From positions 1 through 32,172 of the forward strand of contig JARLIJ010000168.1 of assembly GCA_031291795.1 (NCBI GenBank): a stretch of 32,172 nucleotides of DNA. The letters run 5' to 3'. The notes beneath the pieces are model-generated. The model had not been told where the DNA came from. It made no database searches and saw nothing but the letters and a program-made list of their open reading frames with translations. Made by a program: the position numbers and the translations under genes. The stretch is from Acetobacteraceae bacterium. GTDB taxonomy: Bacteria; Pseudomonadota; Alphaproteobacteria; Acetobacterales; Acetobacteraceae. Below are positions 17,995 through 30,020 of the stretch, one piece after another. The first letter of the stretch is position 1. Each line of letters opens with the position of its first letter.

Positions 17995-18032
17995 GCTCAC
18001 TGTTGCCGATGTTGAACCTGAAACTGGAAACA

Positions 18033-18938
18033 TCACGCACTCCCCGTCTCCCCCATAAGGAACCGCTCCAACTGCCCGACATGCGTGTCGCGTTCGGCAC
18101 CGGGGCGGCGGCGTAGCACCACATCCCAGGAACCCGGCAGCGCCCGGTCGGCAAACGGGCGCACCAGCCGCCCGCTCGCTAGCTCCAGATCGATCAGCGG
18201 CGTGCGTCCCAGGGCGATGCCGGCGCCGGCGATGGCCGCGCCGATCACTGCGTTGAAGGTGTCGAAATGCACGACGTTCGCCCTTGCACGCCGCCCCAGA
18301 CCCAGCAGGTCGAGCCAGGTCGGCCATTCCTTCTCCGGGCTGGACCCGACTTCCTCCTGCAGCAGGTTGTGCCGCAGCAGCGCAGCCGGATCGCCATCCA
18401 ACCCGAGTGAGGGGCTGCAGACGGGGAACACCGTTTCGGAGAACAGGAACCGGTCGCCCTCGGGCACCACCCCGCGGCGGGCACGCAGCACGGCCAGGTC
18501 CAACCCCTCCCGCATCATGTCCGGCGTCGCCTCGATCGCCCGCATTTGCCATTGCACCGACGGATGCTGCGCGGCGAACGCAGCCAGCCGGGGCGCCAGC
18601 CACAGCGAGGCAATCGAGCCATTGGCCGAGATCGCCAGCACCGGGCGGCTGCGTGCGGCCTGCGTCCGCACCTGCTCACAGGCTGCGCCAAGCTGCGCGA
18701 AGGCCGCATCGACCGCGGCCAGCAATGCCTCCCCCTGCGACGTGACCACCGTCCGGCCGCTGCCGTTGCGCGCGCGGGTCAACAGCTTCGCACCCAGGGA
18801 GGCCTCCAGCCCCAGGACCTGATGGCTGACCGCGCTCGTGCTGACATGCAGCGCCGCGGCGGCGCGGGCGAAATTGCCATGGCGGGCGACGGCGGCAAAC
18901 GCGCGCAAAGCCGCCAGCGGAGGGATACGGTCGTTCAT
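18033..18938 (-). CDS. LysR-family transcriptional regulator (GcvA-like)
   Basis: MNDRIPPLAALRAFAAVARHGNFARAAAALHVSTSAVSHQVLGLEASLGAKLLTR HTH; start placed at 18938. Confidence 0.9.
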   Translation of the reverse strand: MNDRIPPLAALRAFAAVARHGNFARAAAALHVSTSAVSHQVLGLEASLGAKLLTRARNGSGRTVVTSQGEALLAAVDAAFAQLGAACEQVRTQAARSRPVLAISANGSIASLWLAPRLAAFAAQHPSVQWQMRAIEATPDMMREGLDLAVLRARRGVVPEGDRFLFSETVFPVCSPSLGLDGDPAALLRHNLLQEEVGSSPEKEWPTWLDLLGLGRRARANVVHFDTFNAVIGAAIAGAGIALGRTPLIDLELASGRLVRPFADRALPGSWDVVLRRRPGAERDTHVGQLERFLMGETGSA

Positions 18939-18954
18939 CGCCGTCCAATCTAAC

Positions 18955-18968
18955 TCAACAGCGGTTGA
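18955..18968. promoter_or_regulatory. Candidate LysR operator (tcaac-N4-gttga) in divergent intergenic region
   Basis: Perfect 5-bp inverted repeat between the LysR gene and the divergent ABC transporter. Confidence 0.4.
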
Positions 18969-19007
18969 AAAACCCGCGTTTGCGCGGCACCAAAGACCGG
19001 CGCCACG

Positions 19008-22000
19008 ATGCGTCGCGAGCGAAACGGGGGATTCCACGTGCATTTCGACCACAGACTCTGGCGGATGACCGCCGGCCTGCGCGGCCGCATCGCGCTCTCC
19101 GTCACCCTCGGCATGGCATCGCTCGGCGTCGGCATCGCGCGTTTTGCCTTCCTCGGCATGTTCCTGGCCGGCGTGTTCCGGGCCGCGCCCGCCTCTACCC
19201 TGCTGCCGCTCCTGGCCGCCGCTGCCGGAGCGATCGTGCTGCGCGCCTGGCTCGACCACACCCGCACCATGATCGCGCACCGCACGGCGACGGTGGTGCA
19301 GGAGACCCTGCGTGGGCGGCTCTATGACAAGATCGTGGCCCTCGGCCCGGCCTGGTTCGGCGCCGAACGCACCGGCGGCGTGATGCTGTCGATGGTCGAC
19401 GGGGTCGAGCAGCTGCAGACCTTCTTCGGCCAGTATCTGCCGCAGGTCGCCATCGCGCTATGCGCCCCACTGGCGATCTTCGTCTTCATCGCCTGTTGGG
19501 ACGTGCCGGTCGCGCTGGTGATGCTCGGCGCGGCCTTGTTCACGCTGGCACTGCCGGCGTTCGTCAACAGCCGCAGCGGCCAGGCCTCCCGCAGCCGCCA
19601 GCGCGCCTTCAAGGCGTTCGGCGAGGAGTTCCTCGATGCCGTGCAGGGCCTGCCGACCCTGAAGGCGTTCGGGCAAAGCTCGTCCTACGGCCGCATGCTG
19701 GCAGACAAGGCCCGCGCGCTCAGCCAGAGCACGTTCTGGGTGCTGTCGCTCAGCGTCGCGACGCGCGGGCTGACCGACCTCGGCACCGCGCTCGGAGCGG
19801 CGGCGGCGCTGGTGCTGGGTGCCTGGCGCGTCCGCCATGGCGAGATGAGCCTGGAAGCCCTGCTGATCGTGTTGATGGCGGGCACCGAAATCTTCCGCCC
19901 GCTGCGCGACCTGCGGACCGTGCTGCACCAGGGGCTGAACGGCGAGTCCGCCGCTGCCGGCATCACTGCGCTGCTGGATACGCCGGAAACTGCCCCCGCC
20001 GCCCCGGCGCAACCGGCGCGTCCCCCTGCCCTGTTGCCCGAGCTGACCTTCCAGGACGTGCGCTTCGCCTATCCGGGCGGGCGGCGCGCGGCGCATGCCG
20101 GCCTGTCCTTCACCATTGCCGCCGGCGAGCGCGTCGGCATCGTGGGACCGAGCGGATCGGGGAAATCCTCGATCGTGCGGCTGCTGCTGCGGCTGCACGA
20201 CCCGCAGGCCGGCGCCATCAAGCTGGGCGGCCACGACCTGCGCACGCTCGATCCCGACGCCGTCCGCCACCTGATCGCGGTGGTGAACCAGGATACCACG
20301 CTGTTCCACGGCACGATCGAGGACAATTTGCGGCTCGGACGCCCCGACGCCACCGAGGCCGAACTGATCGCCGCCGCCACCGCTGCCAACGCGCACGGCT
20401 TCATCGCCAGCCTGCCCGACGGCTACCGGACCGTGATCGGCGAGCGTGGCGCGCGCCTGTCGGGCGGCCAGCGCCAGCGCATTGCGATCGCCCGTGCCCT
20501 GCTGCGCGACGCCCCGATCCTGGTGCTGGACGAGGCGCTCTCTTCGGTCGATGCCGAGAACGAGGCGGTGATCCAGCAAGCGCTCGACCGCCTGATGCAG
20601 GGCCGCACGACGCTGATCCTGGCGCACCGTCTGTCCAGCGTGATCGGCGCCGACCGCATCCTGGTGCTGGAGGACGGAGCCGTCGTGCAATCCGGCCGTC
20701 ACGCCACCCTGATCGCGCAGGACGGCCCGTATCGCCGCCTGATGGCCCCGCAGATCGAGGAGCAGAACGCCCAGACCGACACCGTCAACGAACTGCTGCC
20801 CGACATAGCGGCCGATGCAGAACAGCAGCCCGCCGGTGCGGTCGTGACCAGTCTGTCCGAGGAAGCCGCCGCGGTCGGCTGGCCCGCGACCATCCGCACG
20901 CTGCTGCGCGTGGTGCAGCCTTATCGCGGCCAGCTTGCGATCACCGTGCTCTGCGGCATCGGCCGCGTGGTCGCCTTCATCGGCGTCGGCGTGTTCGGCG
21001 CGCTGCTGCTGGGCGCCGTGCGCAACGGCGGACCCGTGACGGGGCTGGTCGTCGCGCTGCTCGCCACCGCGCCGCTCGCCGCGCTGCTGCATTGGCTGGA
21101 ATCCTGGATCGCGCATGCGATGGCCTACAACCTGCTCGCCGAGATGCGGATCGACCTGTTTCGCAAGCTCGACGCGCTCGCGCCGGCCTACCTGCTGCGC
21201 CGGCGGTCCGGCGACCTGGTGGCCCTGGCAACCCAGGACGTCGAGACGGTGGAGTATTTCTTCGCCCACACCATTGCTCCGGCCGTGGTTGCCGGCCTGG
21301 TGCCGGCCGCGGTCCTGCTGCTCATGGCATGGCTCGCCTGGCCGCTGGCACTGGTCCTTGCACCGTTCCTGATCTACGCGGGCGCCTCGCCGATCCTGGG
21401 CCGCCAACGCATCGACGCCCTCGGCTCCTCCGCCCGCGGCGCGCTCGGGACGCTCGGCGCCTATGTCACCGAGACCATCCAGGGGCTTTCCGAACTGGCG
21501 GCGTTCGGCGCGACCGGACGGCGGCGCAGCGTCTTCATGGACGCGGTGCGGCACTACCAGGCCATGCGCCTGACGCTGCTCGCCGACCTGACGTTCCAGA
21601 CCGGCGCGTTGGAGGTCGCAACCGGCCTCGGCGGGCTGGCCGTGGCGGCGGTCGGTGCGCTGCTGGTGCAACAAGGGATGCTGGGGCCGACGCTGCTGCC
21701 GCTGCTGGTGCTGATCTCGGTGGCAGCCTTCCTGCCGGTGTCCGAGATCGCCCAGGTCGGACGGCAACTCGCCGACACCATCGCCTCGACGCGCCGGCTG
21801 CACGTCGTGCACACCGAGACGGTGGCGATCCAGGACGGGCCGCTGGTTCCGGCGGCGCCCGTCGGCGGATCGGCCGTCTCGTTCGATCATGTGCGCTTCA
21901 CCTATCCGGGCCGCAGCCGTCCGGCGCTCGCGGACGTGTCGGTCGAGATCCCGGCCGGCGCTACCGTCGCACTGGTCGGGCCGTCCGGCGCCGGCAAGAC

Positions 22001-22625
22001 CACCATCGCCAACCTGCTGCTGCGCTTCTGGGACCCCGATTCCGGCGTCATCCGCATGGACGGTGTGGACCTGCGGGCCCTCACGCTGGACGGGCTGCGC
22101 GCGCGGATCGCCCTGGTCGCGCAGGACACCTACCTGTTCAACGACACGCTGGAGGCGAATGTCCGTCTCGCCCGTCCCGACGCAACCGAGGCCCAGGTAC
22201 GCCAGGCCCTGTCCCGTGCCGCGCTCGATGATTTCGTGGCGGGCCTGCCGGACGGCCTCGCCACCCGCGTCGGCGAGCGTGGCGTGCAGCTTTCCGGCGG
22301 CCAGCGCCAGCGCATCGCGATCGCCCGCGCATTCCTGAAGGACGCGCCGCTGCTGGTGCTGGACGAGGCGACATCCCACCTCGACACGATCAGCGAGCAG
22401 GCGGTGCGGACGGCGCTGGATGCGCTGATGGTCGACCGCACCACGCTCGTCGTCGCGCACCGGCTGTCCACCATCCGAGCCGCCGACCTGATCCTGGTGT
22501 TGCAGGCCGGACGGGTCATCGAGGCCGGGCGCCACGCCGAGTTGCTGGCGCGGCGCGGGGTGTATGCAAGGCTGGTGGATCATCAGATGGCCGGGGTCGC
22601 GGAACAGCGCGTCGCCATAGGATGA
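19008..22625 (+). CDS. Tandem ABC transporter (TMD-NBD-TMD-NBD in one chain, CydDC-like)
   Basis: 1205 aa with two Walker A motifs (GPSGSGKSS, GPSGAGKTT), two LSGGQRQRIAIARA signatures and two TM blocks; no internal stop. Confidence 0.9.
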   Translation: MRRERNGGFHVHFDHRLWRMTAGLRGRIALSVTLGMASLGVGIARFAFLGMFLAGVFRAAPASTLLPLLAAAAGAIVLRAWLDHTRTMIAHRTATVVQETLRGRLYDKIVALGPAWFGAERTGGVMLSMVDGVEQLQTFFGQYLPQVAIALCAPLAIFVFIACWDVPVALVMLGAALFTLALPAFVNSRSGQASRSRQRAFKAFGEEFLDAVQGLPTLKAFGQSSSYGRMLADKARALSQSTFWVLSLSVATRGLTDLGTALGAAAALVLGAWRVRHGEMSLEALLIVLMAGTEIFRPLRDLRTVLHQGLNGESAAAGITALLDTPETAPAAPAQPARPPALLPELTFQDVRFAYPGGRRAAHAGLSFTIAAGERVGIVGPSGSGKSSIVRLLLRLHDPQAGAIKLGGHDLRTLDPDAVRHLIAVVNQDTTLFHGTIEDNLRLGRPDATEAELIAAATAANAHGFIASLPDGYRTVIGERGARLSGGQRQRIAIARALLRDAPILVLDEALSSVDAENEAVIQQALDRLMQGRTTLILAHRLSSVIGADRILVLEDGAVVQSGRHATLIAQDGPYRRLMAPQIEEQNAQTDTVNELLPDIAADAEQQPAGAVVTSLSEEAAAVGWPATIRTLLRVVQPYRGQLAITVLCGIGRVVAFIGVGVFGALLLGAVRNGGPVTGLVVALLATAPLAALLHWLESWIAHAMAYNLLAEMRIDLFRKLDALAPAYLLRRRSGDLVALATQDVETVEYFFAHTIAPAVVAGLVPAAVLLLMAWLAWPLALVLAPFLIYAGASPILGRQRIDALGSSARGALGTLGAYVTETIQGLSELAAFGATGRRRSVFMDAVRHYQAMRLTLLADLTFQTGALEVATGLGGLAVAAVGALLVQQGMLGPTLLPLLVLISVAAFLPVSEIAQVGRQLADTIASTRRLHVVHTETVAIQDGPLVPAAPVGGSAVSFDHVRFTYPGRSRPALADVSVEIPAGATVALVGPSGAGKTTIANLLLRFWDPDSGVIRMDGVDLRALTLDGLRARIALVAQDTYLFNDTLEANVRLARPDATEAQVRQALSRAALDDFVAGLPDGLATRVGERGVQLSGGQRQRIAIARAFLKDAPLLVLDEATSHLDTISEQAVRTALDALMVDRTTLVVAHRLSTIRAADLILVLQAGRVIEAGRHAELLARRGVYARLVDHQMAGVAEQRVAIG

Positions 22626-22716
22626 CCGGGAATGGCGCGCCGAACGGCGGGGGGGACACGAGCACCCCGTAATCTGCGTCGCCGGTTCGTCTTCGTGGCG
22701 GGATGGCAGACCTCTC

Positions 22717-22873
22717 ATACCAACCGCCGCTGAGACCGACTCATGGGCTGTCCCTGCCACCCCGTCATGGCCGGGCGCGTCCCGGCCATCTGTCGTGGCA
22801 CCCTGCCTCACGGATGGCCGGCACGGAGGCCGGCCATGACGGTGGGACGGTCAGTGCCAACGGCCGTTGGTAT
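22717..22873. repeat. Compound palindromic intergenic element (two hairpins nested in a larger inverted repeat)
   Basis: Outer ataccaac/gttggtat; nested ccgtcatggccgg/ccggccatgacgg; inner hairpins atggccggg-cgcgt-cccggccat and atggccggc-acggag-gccggccat. Confidence 0.8.
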
Positions 22874-22947
22874 CAAACCACCGGGGTGGCCCTGCGGACC
22901 GCCATGCGGGATAATGAGGCGCCCAATTCGACCAGAGAGGCCGCCGG

Positions 22948-23880
22948 ATGACCACGCTGCTTTACACGCATGAGCTGTGCCTCGGTCACGACACCGGTCC
23001 GGGCCATCCGGAAAACCCCGATCGGCTGCTCGCCGTGTGGCACGCGCTCGAGGGCGAGGCATTCGCGCCGCTGGTCCGGCTGGAGGCACCCCGCGCCTCG
23101 CCGCAGGAGATTCTGCGGGCGCATTCCGAGCTTTACCTGGCTCAGGTGATGAACGCGCAGCCGGCCGAGGGCGAGCGCATCCACCTCGACCCCGATACCG
23201 TGCTGTCGCACGGCTCGTGGGAAGGCCAGTTGCGCTGCATCGGCGCCACGAATGCGGCGATCGACGCGGTGAAGGCGAAGCAGGGCGACAACGCGTTCTG
23301 TGCGGTACGGCCGTGCGGCCACCATGCCGAACGCGATCGGGCCATGGGGTTCTGCATTTTCAACTTCGCCGCCATCGGCGCGCTGTATGCCCGTGACGAA
23401 GCCGGGTTCGGCCGGGTCGCGCTGGTCGATTTCGACGTGCACCACGGCAACGGCTCGCAGCACATCCTGTGGGATGAGCCGGGCATGTTCTACGCCTCGA
23501 CCCACGAGGCGCATCACTACCCCAACACTGGCTATGCGCACGAAACCGGCCTGCAAGCCGAGGTCGTCAATGTGCCTTTGCCTGCCGGTTCGGGGTCAAA
23601 TGCGTTCCGCCAGGCGTATGAAGGCACGATCCTGCCCGCGCTGACCGCGTTCCAGCCGGACATCATCCTGATCTCCGCCGGGTTCGACGCACACGCGGCC
23701 GATCCGCTCGCCGACCTGATGCTGACGGCCGAGGATTTTGCCTGGATCACGCGCAAGCTGATGGCGGTCGCCGATGCGACCTGCGAGGGCCGGATCGTGT
23801 CGTTCCTGGAAGGCGGCTACGACCTTCGGGCCCTGGCGGACTCATCCGCCGCGCATGTGCTCGCGTTGATGGGGCGGTAG
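22948..23880 (+). CDS. Histone deacetylase/acetylpolyamine amidohydrolase family protein
   Basis: GHPENPDRL..., RPCGHHAERDRAMGFCIFN, LVDFDVHHGNGSQHIL, ISAGFDAHAADPLADLMLT, LEGGYDLRALA. Confidence 0.92.
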   Translation: MTTLLYTHELCLGHDTGPGHPENPDRLLAVWHALEGEAFAPLVRLEAPRASPQEILRAHSELYLAQVMNAQPAEGERIHLDPDTVLSHGSWEGQLRCIGATNAAIDAVKAKQGDNAFCAVRPCGHHAERDRAMGFCIFNFAAIGALYARDEAGFGRVALVDFDVHHGNGSQHILWDEPGMFYASTHEAHHYPNTGYAHETGLQAEVVNVPLPAGSGSNAFRQAYEGTILPALTAFQPDIILISAGFDAHAADPLADLMLTAEDFAWITRKLMAVADATCEGRIVSFLEGGYDLRALADSSAAHVLALMGR

Positions 23881-23885
23881 AAATA

Positions 23886-23990
23886 CTCCCTCTCCCCTTG
23901 CGGGAGAGGGTTGGGGAGAGGGGGCCCACGGGCACCGCGGCGGTGGTACGCACCCCTCACCCCGACCCTCTCCCGCAAGGGGAGAGGGAG
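23886..23990. repeat. Palindromic intergenic repeat with long near-perfect arms
   Basis: ctccctctccccttgcgggagagggt...accctctcccgcaaggggagagggag; 26-bp perfect outer match, each arm also self-complementary; shares core ctccccttgcgggag with 87-129. Confidence 0.85.
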
Positions 23991-24059
23991 AACATTCTAC
24001 GGCGTTGGCACAGCACGTATAGCAGCCATCTCTGCGGCTTGCCCGCGCAGCAAGGCGAT

Positions 24060-24135
24060 TGGTGGGCCGGGGAGGATTTGAACCGTCCGACCTCACGCTT
24101 ATCAAGCGTGTGCTCTGGCGCTGAGCTACCAGCCC
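24060..24135 (-). tRNA. tRNA-Ile(GAT), non-canonical
   Basis: Minus strand GGGCTGGTAGCTCAGCGCCAGAGCACACGCTTGATAAGCGTGAGGTCGGACGGTTCAAATCCTCCCCGGCCCACCA; anticodon loop TTGATAA; encoded CCA; 7-bp acceptor with one G-U pair. Confidence 0.8.
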
Positions 24136-24242
24136 ATCCGATCCCGATCGTATCGGTCGGCGGCGATCCATGAGAATGCACATATGCGCCAGCATGGCCC
24201 GCGGACCGGTCTGGCCGCATCAAGCGCGCGCGAGGTCGCCGC

Positions 24243-28006
<3,764 letters not shown>

Positions 28007-28028
28007 GGGGCGGACCGCGCCAATCGCG

Positions 28029-28871
28029 TCAGAAGACGGAATTCCAGGCGCGCGAGAAGAAGCCTGGGCCGCTGCCGGGCGGTGCGTTGTCCGCGACCCC
28101 GTCATTCACCAGTTGCCGGTAACTGTCGGTGTACCACTCGCTGCCGGGATAGTTGTAGCCAAGCACCGCCGCGGTCTGCTTCGCCTGGTCGCGCAGGCCG
28201 AGGACCAGGTAGATCTCGGTCAGCCGGTGCAGCGCCTCCGGCACGTGGTTGGTGGTCTGGAAATCGTCCACAACCCGCTGGAACCGGCCGATCGCCGCCT
28301 CATACAGATGCTGGCTCTCATACCAGCGGCCGATTTCCATCTCCTTGCCGGCCAGATGATCGCGACACAGGTCGATCTTCAGGCGTGCATCGGTGGCATA
28401 GGTGCTGTCGGGGAAGCGGTTCACCACGTCCTGCAGCGCGGCCATCGCCTGTTCGGTGCCCTTCTGGTCCCGCTGGATGTCGGCGATCTGCTCGTAATAG
28501 CACAGCGCGCGCAGGTAATACGCATAGGCGATGCTGCGATGCGCCGGATGGAGCTGGATGAAGCGGTCGAGTGTGCCCAGCGCGTCGGTGTAGTGATTTT
28601 GCAAATATTGCGCATATCCCTGCATCAACTGCGCGTTCACCGCCCAGGTGGAATAGGGATAGTTCTGCTCAACCGAACTGAACTGGTCCGTGGCGGCGGA
28701 ATACCGCCTGGCATTCAGAGCATCGATGCCGTTGTTGTACAGCGTCTCGACCGGGGCGACCTGGACGTTGCTGGTGTCCTCCTCGTCCTTGGAGCCGCCG
28801 CATCCCGCCAGAAGCGGCAACACCAGCAACATCACGAGCACACGAGCCAGCAGGGGGCGAATCTGTTCCAT
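28029..28871 (-). CDS. bamD: Outer membrane assembly lipoprotein BamD
   Basis: LLAGCGG lipobox; TPR-like AQLMQGYAQYLQNHYTDALGTLDRFIQLHPAH...AYYLRALCYYEQIADIQRDQ. Confidence 0.93.
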   Translation of the reverse strand: MEQIRPLLARVLVMLLVLPLLAGCGGSKDEEDTSNVQVAPVETLYNNGIDALNARRYSAATDQFSSVEQNYPYSTWAVNAQLMQGYAQYLQNHYTDALGTLDRFIQLHPAHRSIAYAYYLRALCYYEQIADIQRDQKGTEQAMAALQDVVNRFPDSTYATDARLKIDLCRDHLAGKEMEIGRWYESQHLYEAAIGRFQRVVDDFQTTNHVPEALHRLTEIYLVLGLRDQAKQTAAVLGYNYPGSEWYTDSYRQLVNDGVADNAPPGSGPGFFSRAWNSVF

Positions 28872-28923
28872 CGCGGCGCTTATAGCATGCCCTTGCGCCA
28901 CGCGAAGGGCGGCTCTTCCCGCC

Positions 28924-29871
28924 TCAGGCGGCCACGGCCGCGAGCGGCGCGGGACTGGCATGGCGCCACGCAGAGGCATCGGCAAACAACGCCCGCAGCA
29001 ACTGGTTGTTCAGGGCATGCCCCGAACGGTGCGCCACGAAACGGCCATGGATGGGAGCACCGGCGAGTGCGAGGTCGCCGACGGCGTCGAGCAGCTTGTG
29101 CCGCACGAACTCGTCTGACATGCGCAGGCCGCCGGGATTGAGCACAGTGTCGCCGTCGACCACCAGGGCATTGTCGAGGCTGCCGCCGCGCGCCAGGCCG
29201 GCGCTGCGCAACTGGTCGATCTCGGCCGCCATGGCGAAAGTCCGCGCGCGTGCCAGCTCATGGCGGAAGCCGTCGGGGGTAAGGTGGAAACTGAACGCCT
29301 GCCGCCCGATAGCGGCAGCAGCGAAGTCGATCGAGAGTGCCATCTCCAGCCCGCCACGACCGGACCGGTCCGGCCGCAATTCGGCGAATGCCTTGCCATC
29401 GCTGACCCGCACCGGGCGCAGGATCTCGATCGCCGAACGCGGGGCGGCAAGCTCAACGATGCCGGCGCAATCCAGCAGGAACACCAAGGGTGCCGCGGAG
29501 CCATCGAGGATCGGCACTTCCGGCCCGTCAATCTCGACGACGGCATTGTCGATGCCCTGGCCGGCGAGGGCGGCCATCACGTGCTCTACGGTCCCGACGC
29601 GTAGCGCCGGATTGCCCGGCTGGCCGAGGACGGTGCAAAGGCGGGTATCGACGACATGATCGAAGCGGGCGGGGATGGTCTGGCCGGCATCGCTGCGGTG
29701 AAAGACGATGCCATGGCCGGCGGGAGCCGGATGGATCGCGAGCCTGGCACGACGGCCGGAATGCACGCCAGTGCCGACGCAGTCGATGGAGGCCTTCAGG
29801 GTCCGCTGCCATGATGGAGCGCGATCCATCAATGGAGCGTCCAGGATCAGCGCGTGCGGCAATCCGTCCAT
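28924..29871 (-). CDS. lpxC: UDP-3-O-acyl-N-acetylglucosamine deacetylase LpxC
   Basis: QRTLKASIDCVGTGVHSGRRARL; TVEHVMAALAGQGIDNAVVEIDGPEVPILDGSA; RHKLLDAVGDLALAGAPIHGRFVAHRSGHALN. Confidence 0.96.
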   Translation of the reverse strand: MDGLPHALILDAPLMDRAPSWQRTLKASIDCVGTGVHSGRRARLAIHPAPAGHGIVFHRSDAGQTIPARFDHVVDTRLCTVLGQPGNPALRVGTVEHVMAALAGQGIDNAVVEIDGPEVPILDGSAAPLVFLLDCAGIVELAAPRSAIEILRPVRVSDGKAFAELRPDRSGRGGLEMALSIDFAAAAIGRQAFSFHLTPDGFRHELARARTFAMAAEIDQLRSAGLARGGSLDNALVVDGDTVLNPGGLRMSDEFVRHKLLDAVGDLALAGAPIHGRFVAHRSGHALNNQLLRALFADASAWRHASPAPLAAVAA

Positions 29872-29910
29872 CTTGACCGGGTTTCCGACAGCACGCCGGC
29901 GGGATTGCCT

Positions 29911-29946
29911 GCGGCGAAGCCAACCCTATGTGGCTGGCTTCGCCGC
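29911..29946. repeat. Perfect 12-bp inverted repeat in lpxC-ftsZ intergenic region
   Basis: gcggcgaagcca-N12-tggcttcgccgc. Confidence 0.75.
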
Positions 29947-30020
29947 GGCGAGTCAATCATTGTTGCTGAGTGTTTCCGTATAAGTCATTGATTCCACGGC
30001 ATTTGCTGCGTAGCAGTTTG

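Noticed and set aside
19458-22811. 1117-aa minus-strand ORF antisense to the ABC transporter
   Set aside because: Composition-driven open frame opposite a clear ABC transporter; low-complexity Gln/Arg/His-rich translation.
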